This document shows, piece after piece, positions 18,955-28,065 of a stretch of 64,000 nucleotides of DNA; the stretch's first letter is position 1; each line of letters starts with the position of its first letter. This stretch comes from Fodinicola feengrottensis. GTDB lineage: Bacteria > Actinomycetota > Actinomycetes > Mycobacteriales > HKI-0501. Location: the NCBI RefSeq assembly GCF_010993775.1, contig NZ_WOTO01000046.1, positions 1 through 64,000 on the forward strand, in the 5' to 3' direction. Under the pieces are notes generated by a model. That model did no database searches. It was not told the origin of the DNA and saw only the letters and a list, made by a program, of their open reading frames with translations. Position numbers and translations under genes: made by a program.

Positions 18955-18990
18955 GTTGCTGATAGCGGAACAGGGCGCTCTGTACGCAAC
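18955..18990. promoter_or_regulatory. Candidate IclR operator, demethylation operon side
   Basis: GTTGCT at 18955-18960 and CGCAAC at 18985-18990 repeat the layout of the site at 18010-18045, with the same 24-base spacer. A TTGACA lies at 18925-18930, so the left half-site would cover the -10 or start region of a promoter reading into the operon. I see no clear TANNNT at the right distance. Confidence 0.5.
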
Positions 18991-19018
18991 ACCCTCCCCG
19001 GCCGGCTAGGAGCTCGGA

Positions 19019-21449
19019 ATGGCTGTGCAGCCCCGTGTTGTCATCATCGGCGCCGGCATTGTTGGCTGCGCGCTGGCCGATGAGCTGACCGAGCGCGGCT
19101 GGACCGATCTCACCGTGCTGGAGCAGGGGCCGCTGTTCGCCACCGGCGGGTCGACCTCACACGCGCCTGGGCTGGTTTTCCAGACCAACCCCAGCAAGAC
19201 GATGACCGAGTTCGCCAGCTACACCGTGCGAAAGTATTCTTCCTTGACATTGGACGACGCCTGGTGTTTCCGGCAGGTCGGCGGCCTGGAGGTGGCGACC
19301 ACCCAGGCACGGCTGGTCGAGCTGAAACGCCGGCGTGGCTGGGCGACCTCCTGGGGCGTGGAAAGCTCGCTGCTCTCGCCGTCCGAGTGCGCCGAGCTAC
19401 ATCCGTTGCTTGATCCGGAAAGAATCCTCGGCGGTTTCCACACCCCGACCGACGGGTTGGCCAAGCCAGTCCGGGCGGCGCAGGCACAGGCTCGTCGGGC
19501 CATCGACCGCGGCGCGCGCTTCCTGGATCAGCAAAAGGTGACGGCGATCGATCGTACCGCCGGCCGAGTTCGGGGCGTACGCACTGAAACGGACGAGTTC
19601 CGGGCGGACGTGGTGATCTCCGCGGCCGGCATGTGGGGGCCGTTGATCGGCGCGCTCGTCGACTTGACCGTACCGTTGGTGCCGATGGCCCATCAGTACG
19701 CCAAAACCACGCCGCTGCCGGACCTGCGCAGTGACGGTTTTCTTGAGGCAACCCTGCCGATTCTGCGCCATCAGGATGCCGACCTGTATTTTCGCGAGCA
19801 CGGCGATCGGCTGGGCATTGGCGCGTACGGGCATCGGCCGATGCCCATCGAGCCGGCCGAGATTGGCTCACTGCCAGGGATGCCGTCCGAATGGCCGTTC
19901 ACCCCGGAGGATTTCGAGCAGTCGTGGGCCGACGCCGCGGACCTGCTGCCGGCGCTCGCGTCGAGCAAGGTCGAAGAGGGCGTCAACGGCCTCTTTTCCT
20001 TCACGCGCGGATGGCAATCCGCTGCTTGGCGAGCACCCCGACCTGGCCGGATTCTGGGTGGCCGAGGCCGTGTGGATCACCCATTCGGCCGGTGTCGCGC
20101 GCGCGATGGCCGAGTGGCTGGTGGACGGCGCGCCGCGGACAGACCTGCATGGCTGCGACCTGAACAGGTTCGAGACCGCGCAACTCGCGCCCGGCTACGT
20201 GCACGCCCGCAGCTGTCAGAGCTTCGTCGAGGTCTACGACATCCTGCACCCGTTGCAGCCCGCCGAAAAATATCGCTCCCTACGGACAACGCCCTTCTAT
20301 GAGCGGCAAAAAGACCTCGGTGCGGTGTTCTTGGAGGCGGCCGGCTGGGAAAGGCCGCACTGGTACGAGGCCAATGCCGATCTCCCCGAGGTGGCTGGCA
20401 TCCCCGCCCGCAACGAGTGGGCCTCTCGGTTCTGGTCACCGATCGCCGGCGCCGAGGCGTTGGTGGCCCGCGAGCGGGTCGCGATGTTCGATATGACCCC
20501 ACTCAAACGGCTGGAAGTGACCGGCCGGGGTGCGCTGCCTTTCCTGCAGACGCTGACAACGAACCAGGTCGACAAGAAGCCGGGCGCTGTCACGTACACG
20601 CTGATGCTTGGCGAGGACGGCGGCATCCGCAGCGACCTCACGGTGGCCCGGCTCGCCGACCACACCTTCCAAGTCGGAGTGAATTCGCAGCTGGACCTGG
20701 ACTGGCTGCGCCGGCAGCTGCCGGCCGACGGATCCGTGCAGGTCCGGGATCTCACCGGCGGCACCTGCTGTATTGGTCTATGGGGACCGAGGGCGCGGGA
20801 AGTGTTGGCACCGCTGACAAAACAGGACTTCTCGCATCGGGCGCTGGGATATTTCAAAGGCCAGCAAGCGTATGTCGGCGGGGTGCCGGTGACGGCGTTG
20901 CGGCTGTCGTACGTCGGTGAGCTCGGGTGGGAGCTCTACACTTCCGCCGAATACGGCCGGTTGCTATGGGACACGTTGTTCGAGGCCGGCCAGTCGGCTG
21001 GGATCATCGCCGCCGGGCGGAGCGCCTTCAACACATGCATGCGGCTGGAAAAGGGCTATCGACTGTGGGGCACGGACATGACAGCCGAACATGACCCGTA
21101 CGAGGCGGGTGTCGGTTTCGCGGTGAAGATGGACAAGGGATTTTTCGTTGGACGTGAGGCTTTGGAGGGAAAGCCGCCATCATCGCGACGACTTTCCTGT
21201 CTGACCATTGACGATCCGTACGCGGTGGTGATGGGATCGGAACCGGTGTATGTGGGCGGCCAACCGGCCGGCTATGTGACGAGTGCCGCTTTCGGCTACA
21301 CGATAGGGAAGAGCATCGCGTACGCGTGGCTTCCGGTCGAGGCGGTGGCTGGCACCACCGTGCAGGTCGAGTATTTCGGCGAGCGGGTGCCGGCCACGGT
21401 GGCCGCCGAACCACTGTTCGATCCGGGCATGGCCCGGCTGCGCAGCTGA
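19019..21449 (+). CDS. Dimethylglycine/sarcosine dehydrogenase-like flavoprotein with GcvT folate domain (one frameshift)
   Basis: About 810 residues in two parts. The N-terminal FAD oxidase domain starts with VVIIGAGIVGCALADELTER and includes GGSTSHAPGLVFQTN, where the family binds FAD, covalently in known members. The C-terminal half is a GcvT-like tetrahydrofolate domain: EWASRFWSPIAGAEALVARE, RVAMFDMTPLKRLEV, LTTNQVDKKPGAVTYTLML and LGWELYTS. The frame changes near 20012, between FSFT and DGNPLLGEHPDL. This architecture belongs to dimethylglycine and sarcosine dehydrogenases, which remove an N-methyl group and can pass it to folate. It is first in a four-gene-scale rightward demethylation operon. 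Confidence 0.88.
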
Positions 21450-21465
21450 CTTTTCGGGAGTGGCC

Positions 21466-22614
21466 ATGTCTTTCGATGTGATCGTGATCGGCCTCGGCGG
21501 ATGGGCAGCGCCGCCGCGTATCAGCTGGCTCGGCGCGGCCAGCGGGTGCTCGGGCTGGAACGCTACGGCCCGGCACACAACCGCGGCTCCAGCCACGGTG
21601 GCTCGCGGATCACCCGCCAGGCCTATTTCGAGGATCCCGCGTATGTGCCGCTGTTGTTGCGGGCCACCCAAATGTGGGAGTCGATCGAGAAGGAGTCCGG
21701 CCGGCGGATTTTCTACCGTACCGGCGGGGTGATGATCGGTCGGCCGGACAGCCTGACAGTGTCCGGCAGCCGGCGCAGCGCCGAGGAATGGGACCTGCCG
21801 CACGAAATGCTGGACGCGGGAGAGATTCGTCGCCGGTTCCCGACCATGCGTCCAGAGCCGGACGAGATCGCCTTGTACGAAGCCAACGCCGGCCTGGTGG
21901 TGCCGGAAGCGAGTGTGGCCGCGCACCTCGCGTTGGCCGCGCGTTCGGGCGCTGAGCTGCATTTCGAGGAGCCGGTTTTGTCGTGGCATGCCGGCGATGC
22001 CGGCGTGCGGGTGACCACGGCAGATGGTGTCTACACCGCGGATCGGTTGGTGATTTGTCCGGGCGCATGGGCAGCGGACGTGCTGGCCGATCTTGGGCTG
22101 CCCTTCCGGGTGGAGCGGCAGGTGCAGTTCTGGTTCCGGCCGCGCGGCGGCACCGATGCGTTCCTTGTCGACCGGCATCCGATTTTTTTGTTTGGGAAGG
22201 CGGAGAAGGCCGGCAGTTCTACGGTTTTGGCGTACACCATCGGGAACAGCCGGGAGTAAAGGTGGCATTTTTCCGCGGCGGCGCCACTTGCACGCCCGAG
22301 ACGATCGACCGGACCGTGCGACCCGAGGAAGTGGCCGCGATGGCCGCTTTTGTCGGCCGCCACATCCCGGACCTGCCGGGCGAGTTTTTCTCCGCGCCGC
22401 CACCTGCATGTACACCAACACCCCGGACGAGCATTTCGTGATTTCCGTGCATCCGGCGCACCCGCAGGTCGTGGTGGCGTGCGGTTTTTCCGGCCACGGC
22501 TCAAAGTTCGTGCCGGTAGTGGGCGAGATCCTGGCCGACCTGAGCATCGACGGCGCCACCCGGCACCCGATCGCCCTGTTCGACCCAGCCCGCCTGACCC
22601 AACTCGCCGTCTGA
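21466..22614 (+). CDS. Monomeric sarcosine oxidase / N-methyl amino acid oxidase (about three frameshifts)
   Basis: FAD enzyme of the MSOX/SolA family, about 383 residues. The Rossmann start [20 protein letters not shown] is split by an indel near 21495. The covalent-FAD and active-site regions include [29 protein letters not shown] and [14 protein letters not shown]. Later segments [15 protein letters not shown] and [17 protein letters not shown], plus [20 protein letters not shown] at the end, lie in other frames, with changes near 22205 and 22400. The expected role is oxidation of sarcosine to glycine, formaldehyde and hydrogen peroxide. It follows the dehydrogenase after 16 bases and precedes the Rieske oxygenase by 14. 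Confidence 0.85.
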
Positions 22615-22628
22615 GAGGCCAGCCGAAG

Positions 22629-23732
22629 ATGACCGCCCGCTCCCTGGTGTCGACGCTCCCTGGCCGCTACTACACGGATCCGGCGATTTTCGCCGCTGAA
22701 CAGCGGAAAATCCTGGAGGAGATGTGGTTCTGCGCGGTCCGGGCCGCCGACCTGCCGCGGCCGGGTGATTTCCAGACCGCACAGATCGGCCGGGAAAGTG
22801 TGCTGGTGACTCGCGGCCGCGACGGTGTTCTGCGCGGATTTCTCAATATCTGCCGGCATCGCGGCGCCCAGCTGTGCACCCAGGAGACCGGTTCGGTGAG
22901 GCGATCTTTTCAATGCCCGTACCACGCCTGGACGTACGGCCTGGACGGGAAGCTGGTGGCCGCTCCCAACCTGACCAATATGCCGGACATTGACCGTCTG
23001 GAGTTCGGCCTGCGACCGGTGCGAGCGTACGAATGGCTGGGTTATGTGTGGCTCTGTCTGGCCGCGGATCCACCGTCTTTTACCGAAACCGTGATCGACT
23101 CGGTGACCGCTCGACTCGGTGCGGCCGCAGTGGTCGACAGTTATCACCTGGACGACCTCGCACTTGGCCGGCGGATTCGCTATGACGTGAAGGCAAATTG
23201 GAAGCTGGTCGTGGAGAATTTCATGGAGTGCTATCACTGCGCGACGATCCACCCGGAACTCACCGAGGTGCTGCCCGAATTCGCCGAGGGCTACGCGGCG
23301 CAGTACTACGTCGGCCACGGAGCCGAATTCGGCCCGGAGATCGCCGGCTTCACGGTGGACGGGAGCGCTGGTTTCGGTGTTCTGGAAGGTGTTTCGACCG
23401 ATCAGCACCGCCGCTACTATGCCGCGACCGTACGACCGCAGGTGTTCCTGAACCTGGTTCCCGACCATGTGATTCTGCACCGAATGTTCCCACTCGCGGT
23501 GGACCGTACGATGGTGGAATGCGACTGGCTGTTCGCCCCCGAAGTGATCGCCGCCGGCCGTGACGTCTCACGCTCGGTGGAGCTCTTCCACCGCGTCAAC
23601 GAGCAGGACTTCGCCGCTTGTGAGCGTTGCCAACCCGCGATGGCCTCTCGCGCCTACGCCGACGGCGGCGTGCTCGTACCAACCGAACACCACATCGCCG
23701 AGTTCCACGACTGGGTAAAGGCTCTGCTCTGA
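22629..23732 (+). CDS. Rieske non-haem iron oxygenase, alpha subunit (GbcA/stachydrine-demethylase type)
   Basis: A 367-residue oxygenase, frame intact. The N-terminal Rieske domain has C75-R-H77 and C96-P-Y-H99 in CRHRGAQLC and CPYHAWTYG. The catalytic domain has the mononuclear iron motif ENFMECYHCATIHPEL (His203, His208). Length and motifs fit the Rieske demethylases that act on quaternary ammonium compounds such as glycine betaine (GbcA), carnitine or stachydrine. With the dehydrogenase and sarcosine oxidase it gives the order betaine, dimethylglycine, sarcosine, glycine. Electrons should come from the ferredoxin/reductase pair across the regulator. Exact substrate is inferred from context. 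Confidence 0.88.
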   Translation: MTARSLVSTLPGRYYTDPAIFAAEQRKILEEMWFCAVRAADLPRPGDFQTAQIGRESVLVTRGRDGVLRGFLNICRHRGAQLCTQETGSVRRSFQCPYHAWTYGLDGKLVAAPNLTNMPDIDRLEFGLRPVRAYEWLGYVWLCLAADPPSFTETVIDSVTARLGAAAVVDSYHLDDLALGRRIRYDVKANWKLVVENFMECYHCATIHPELTEVLPEFAEGYAAQYYVGHGAEFGPEIAGFTVDGSAGFGVLEGVSTDQHRRYYAATVRPQVFLNLVPDHVILHRMFPLAVDRTMVECDWLFAPEVIAAGRDVSRSVELFHRVNEQDFAACERCQPAMASRAYADGGVLVPTEHHIAEFHDWVKALL

Positions 23733-24062
23733 CTGCGGTCACATCCGTACCGCAGATCGAGTGGTGATCGCACGCAGGGTGACTACGGTCATTTGTGGAT
23801 GTTGAGTCATGTGCGTCCAGTGCACGTGCACGGCCAGCTCTCGGTGCAGTGCCATGCCCGGCAGACAGGGATGACGCTCGCGGCGGCCGGTGGCAACAGG
23901 GGCTGGTGGTCCCGCGCGTGGATCTTCGCTACCTCGATCATCGAAAATTGCTTAGGGCTTGAACGCGCGCGCTCCGCATTTTGCTGATGTGATTGAGAAA
24001 ATGACCACGTTCCGATCGTACGAACTCGATCTTTTTGACGGTGATAGCGGTAGAATGGTGTC
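23733..24062. other. Gene-free stretch after the demethylation operon
   Basis: This 330-base region contains a 7-bp inverted repeat with a 9-base loop at 23733-23755 (CTGCGGT and ACCGCAG), starting one base after the Rieske oxygenase stop. It may be a weak terminator; no T-run follows. A perfect 12-base palindrome GTGCACGTGCAC is at 23820-23831. Just before the HNH gene, TAGAAT at 24051-24056 lies 6 bases from the ATG, so that gene may be transcribed without a leader. No convincing gene was found. Confidence 0.5.
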
Positions 24063-25303
24063 ATGGCCGCCGGCGATGAAGGCACAGATCCAGAGCTCTG
24101 GATGTGTAAACCCCGACAGTTGGCCGATTTGCTGCGTGAAGCCGAGCAGGACATTCGACGACGGCAGGCGCGGGCATTGGATATTGTCGCGGCGATTCAT
24201 CGGAACCGGGTCGGCAAGGCGCTCGGGCATGACAACACCATGAGGATGCTGCAAGATAATCTCCTGCTGTCCCCGACCGAAGCTGGTCGCCGCCTTAAAC
24301 GCGCATTGAACCTGTGCAGCAGCCAAGCCCTCACCGGTGAAACCCTCGCACCCAAACTCGGTCTTGTCAGTGACGCTATGCGCAGAGGTGAACTCGCGGA
24401 TTCCCAAATCGACACGATCCTGGCGATCGTGAACAAACTCCCCGCCAGAGTGAACATCGAAGAACGCGAAGGCGCCGAAGCTTCCCTGGTGGAACACGCG
24501 AAGAGCCCCCCGCCCGCCGCCTCGTCGAACTTGGCCAACGCATCCACGACCACCTCGACCCCGACGGCCCAGCACCATCCGAACGGGAGAACGAGAAACC
24601 GCGCCGCGAACCGTCCCTACACACCGGTCGTGATGGGCGACTGAACTTCCGGGGCTCCTTCGACGGCGAAACGGGCACCCTGCTCACTGAAATCCTCAGC
24701 CCACTGGCCAAACCCCGCCCCACCCAAGACGGCCACCCAGATGAACGGTCAGTCTCCCAACGCAACGGCGACGCGCTCGCCGACGCACTCAACCTTGTCG
24801 CGGACACCGGGAAACTCCCCATCCAAGGCCAAGAACGGCCCCACCTCACCATTACCCTGGACTGGGAAATGCTCCGGGAACGTCTCGGTGTCGCGTACGC
24901 GCACACTGGCATCGCTATTTCTCCGGAATCCGGCCGCAGGCTCGCTTGTGACGCGGACATCACCCCGATGCTCCTGGGCCGCAACAGCGTACCGCTCAAC
25001 GTCGCCCGCACCGAACGACTCATCCCCGCCCACCTACGAAAAGCACTCATAGCGCGAGACAAAGGCTGCGCCAGGTGCGGTCGACCACCCCGCTGGTGCC
25101 GCGGTCACCACGTGGTCCACTGGGCCGATGGTGGCGATACTTGCCTGGAGAATTGCGTGCTCCTGTGCGATGCCTGCCATCGCCTGATCCACCACAGCGA
25201 CTGGGAAGTACGCATCATCGACGGAATCGTCGAATTCATCCCACCCGCATACCGGGACCCCGAACGAAGACCCATCCGTGGAATCAACCAACTCGCCGCA
25301 TAA
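24063..25303 (+). CDS. DUF222 / HNH endonuclease-domain protein (one frameshift)
   Basis: Member of the 13E12-repeat type of proteins common in actinobacteria. The N-terminal helical DUF222 part runs from about residue 15 to 160 (KPRQLADLLREAEQDIRRRQ; SQIDTILAIVNKLPARVNIE). The middle part, in a new frame from about 24510 (a C-run), contains RLNFRGSFDGETGTLLTEIL. The C-terminal HNH motif reads CARCGRPPRWCRGHHVVHWA then CLENCVLLCDACHRLIHH, with four zinc cysteines and the HH pair. Total about 413 residues. Such proteins are often multicopy; their role is unproven. The adjacent IS630 remnant is consistent with a mobile-element-rich spot. Confidence 0.8.
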
Positions 25304-25379
25304 ACAAACCACCCCCCGCCGGGCACCACCACACCCGGCGGCCCACAACCCTGCCCGCCCACCGACGTTGTACTTCGAG

Positions 25380-25500
25380 TTTCGCGTTGTGGGCCAGGGA
25401 TATGGTCGCCGATGTGATCGCCCGGGAGTTCGATGTCCGGTTGGCGGTGACGACGGTGGGGAGCTTTCTGCGGAATTAGGCCAGCAACCCCGCTGGCCAG
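25380..25500 (+). pseudogene. Remnant of an IS630-type transposase
   Basis: A short stretch encodes MVADVIAREFDVRLAVTTVG followed by SFLRN and a stop. It matches the helix-turn-helix region of IS630-family transposases, where a segment like LIERxFGVRLSVSTVGRLLRRLG precedes the catalytic domain. Only about 35 residues are recognisable, there is no DDE domain and no terminal repeats were seen. It lies between the HNH gene and the DJ-1 gene. Confidence 0.5.
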
Positions 25501-25559
25501 GGCTCATGGCCCTTAACGGACCATAAACCCGGACCATGCGCCAATCCGCTGAAGTCGAG

Positions 25560-26170
25560 TCAGGAGGCGCGCCAGACTGTGCCGCGGCGTTCGTATTCCA
25601 TGGTGGCTTCGACTTGGATCGCGTACGTGGAGCCGAGTTCTCGATCTATCAGGTGCAAAGCCAACTCGAAGCCGGAGGTGATGCCGCCGGCCGTCACGAT
25701 GTCGCCGTCGTCGACGACGCGGGCGTTGGTGAGGACGGCGCCGTAGCTGACGAGTTTTTTCGCGGGCTGAGTGGTGGGGTGGTGGCGGGGCGGCCTTCCA
25801 GCAGGCCGGCGGCGGCTATGAGAACGGAGCCGGAGCAGACTGAGGCGAGGATGAAGTCGTCACTGGCATTGTCCTTGATTTCGCGGAGTTGTTTGGGGAG
25901 AACGCCCTTTTCCAACTCGGCCCGCAGACCAGGTCCGGGGCGACCGGCGCCGCCGCCGGGGATGACCAGGATGTCGGCGTCTTGTGGAGTCCATTCGCGC
26001 GGAGGTGGCTGAAGGTGACTCCGTTTGCCGCCGGTGACCTCGGCTTGGCCGGTGGAAGTGACCAGAGAGAGGTCGAATTCAGTGGCGCGGCTTGCGTGCC
26101 GGAAGACTTCGTACGGGCCCAATGAGTCCAGTTCGTCGAAACCGTCGTAAATCAGCACTTCCACTCGCAT
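25560..26170 (-). CDS. DJ-1/PfpI-family protein (one frameshift)
   Basis: Class I glutamine-amidotransferase-like protein of about 203 residues. It begins MRVEVLIYDGFDELDSLGPY. The nucleophile elbow is ASVCSGSVLIAAAGLLEGR, with the conserved Cys, and the conserved glutamate-type region is IPGGGAGRPG. After ATT the frame changes near 25770 and the end reads KLVSYGAVLTNARVVDDGD, ITSGFELALHLIDREL and EATMEYERRGTVWRAS. This order is typical of isonitrile-hydratase or AraC-associated DJ-1 proteins. It is divergent from the GlxA regulator, which carries a related domain, so the two probably form a regulator-target pair. Confidence 0.82.
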
Positions 26171-26261
26171 GGAGCTTCCCTTCGTTGGTCTGACTTCATG
26201 GTCGTACGACTGAGATGCGATCAACAGTGGCAAGAACGACTACGTTCGATAGAATCTGGCC

Positions 26262-27224
26262 ATGGTGCACAAGGTGGCGGTGCTGGCCCTGGACAGCGTG
26301 GTCGGCTTCGATCTTTCGATTCCCTGTCAGGTCTTCAACGCGACCCGGCTGGCGACCGGCGAGCGGCCGTACGAGGTGCGGGTTTGCGGTCCGGCGCGGG
26401 GTGTCGTGGCCAGGGCCTCGGGCGTGGATATCTTCCGGATCGAGCCGCCTTTTCCGTTGGCCGCGGCGGCTGACTGCGACACGATCCTGGTGCCCGGAGT
26501 GTCCGTTGACGAAGAGTTTTCGGCGGAAGCGCTGGACATTTTGCGGACAGTGCGGCGGCGGGGAACGCGCATAGCCGCCATTTGTACGGGTGCGTTCGTG
26601 CTCGCCGCTGCCGGGTTACTCGATGGCCGGCGGGTGACCACGCATTGGGCGTTCGCGGCGGCGCTGGGGCGGCGGCATCCGTTGGTGGAGGTGGATTCCG
26701 CGGTTCTTTACGTGGATGAGGGCGATGTGCTGACCTCGGCGGGAGTGGCCGCCGGACTCGATTTGTGCCTGCATATCGTGAGGACCGACCATGGTGCCGC
26801 CGTCGCGGCGAATACGGCCCGCAGTGTGGTCATGCCGCCACAGCGCGATGGGGGTCAGGCGCAGTTCATCGTGCATCAGGATCCGGCCGCCGACACTGGC
26901 ACGTTGGTGCCGACGATGTGCTGGATGCGGGAAAATCTCGACAGAATACTGACTCTCGACGACATCGCGCGACACGCGGGCACGAGTGTTCGTACGCTCA
27001 ACCGCCGATTCAAGGACCAGATTGGCGCCACGCCGTTGCAGTGGCTGATTGGCCAGCGACTGAGTCGCGCGCGGGAGCTGTTGGAGACGACCAGCTTGTC
27101 GATCGAACAGGTCGCCCAGCACGCCGGTTTTGGCTCCGCGGTGGGCCTTCGGCAACATTTCGTGCGTACGCTCGGAACCGCTCCAGTCGCCTATCGCCGG
27201 GCATTCCAGGAAACGGCCCTGTGA
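26262..27224 (+). CDS. GlxA-type transcriptional regulator (DJ-1/PfpI domain plus AraC helix-turn-helix)
   Basis: A 320-residue regulator, frame intact. The N-terminal 170 residues are a DJ-1/PfpI domain (VAVLALDSVVGFDLSIPCQV; AAICTGAFVLAAAGLLDGRR with the elbow Cys; WAFAAALGRRHPLVEVD). The C-terminal AraC domain has two helix-turn-helix motifs: LTLDDIARHAGTSVRTLNRR and LSIEQVAQHAGFGSAVGLRQ. It is divergent from the stand-alone DJ-1 gene with 91 bases between the starts, which should contain the shared control region. The effector is unknown; some GlxA proteins respond to betaine-pathway amines (GbdR class), which is of interest given the demethylation locus 3 kb away. Confidence 0.9.
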   Translation: MVHKVAVLALDSVVGFDLSIPCQVFNATRLATGERPYEVRVCGPARGVVARASGVDIFRIEPPFPLAAAADCDTILVPGVSVDEEFSAEALDILRTVRRRGTRIAAICTGAFVLAAAGLLDGRRVTTHWAFAAALGRRHPLVEVDSAVLYVDEGDVLTSAGVAAGLDLCLHIVRTDHGAAVAANTARSVVMPPQRDGGQAQFIVHQDPAADTGTLVPTMCWMRENLDRILTLDDIARHAGTSVRTLNRRFKDQIGATPLQWLIGQRLSRARELLETTSLSIEQVAQHAGFGSAVGLRQHFVRTLGTAPVAYRRAFQETAL

Positions 27225-27270
27225 TAGCGAGCCCCGTGACCGCAGATCACCGGGCCGGCTACCGGAAAAG

Positions 27271-27929
27271 TCAGCCGATGGCAGTGCGAACAGCGGTCCG
27301 CAGCGCCGGCAGTTTGGCATAGAGCTTGTCGCCGGGACAGAGCGTGTTGTAGTAGTCGCGGTGGCCCTTGATTTCGTCCGGCGAGATGCCGTACTGGGTG
27401 CAGACGTACGCGCACATCGCGATCAGGGCGTTCCACTGCGCCGCGGGCGGCTCCACGGTCATGTAGGTGCCCTCGTTCTCAATACCGATCGCGTTGTGTT
27501 CTGGCCGGGGCAGTGCGCGCCGCGGATCATCGTGTTGCCACTGCGCAATGCGGCCAGGCTGCCGTGCCGGCCTTCCAGGTCGTAGCCGCCGCGGCTGATG
27601 GTGAAATGCTGGCCGGTGTCGGACCAGCCGTTGTTGTCGATGTGGTCGGCCTGCTCGTCCCGGGCCACCTGGAAGGCGTGCGCCTGCGAATAGTCGGTGC
27701 TGTTCGCGTCGGCGATGTGGTGCACCAGGATCCGGTTGGCCGGATGGTTGAGCGTCACCAGCGGATCAGCCGGCGGACGCGCACCCCATTCGGCGCAGCT
27801 GTAGATACGCGGCGCGGCGGCGGCCTGGGCGCTGCTGGGAAGCGCCAGCCCGGTGATGCCCAAACCGGCCACGGCGCCCGCGCCGAGCAGAAAGCCACGT
27901 CGGTTCAACGACCTCGAATCAGCATCCAT
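27271..27929 (-). CDS. Tat-exported N-acetylmuramoyl-L-alanine amidase, PGRP type (one frameshift)
   Basis: Cell-wall amidase of about 219 residues. The N-terminus has a twin-arginine signal, SLNRRGFLLGAGAVAGLGIT, with cleavage expected around SSAQAAAA. The PGRP/amidase_2 domain follows: YSCAEWGARPPAD, ILVHHIADANSTDYSQA (zinc His), GWSDTGQHFTISRGG, then in a new frame from about 27492 AIGIENEGTYMTVEPP and IKGHRDYYNTLCPGDKLYAK (second zinc His and Cys-PGD). It should cleave the amide between muramic acid and L-alanine outside the membrane. A role in spore or wall turnover is likely. Confidence 0.87.
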
Positions 27930-28065
27930 GGGACGAAGTATGGGAGCGAGACATACAAGAGACATACATCCGCGATTTGTACGACGTGTGACCTGAATGG
28001 GGCGTTGACGTAAATGCCCGCCAATCGTTACGGTCCAGCGCTGGACTCGGCCGGAGAGGAACGCC

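Noticed and set aside
19019-21449. Programmed frameshift joining the FAD and folate domains
   Set aside because: No slippery heptamer or downstream pseudoknot was seen, and similar frame breaks occur in unrelated genes all over the window.
21180-23480. A 766-codon open frame on the minus strand
   Set aside because: It runs antisense to three well-supported demethylation genes and has no family motif. High GC content gives long open frames opposite real genes.
23820-23831. Palindrome GTGCACGTGCAC as a regulatory site
   Set aside because: A 12-base palindrome alone is expected by chance at this GC content and it is not near a gene start.
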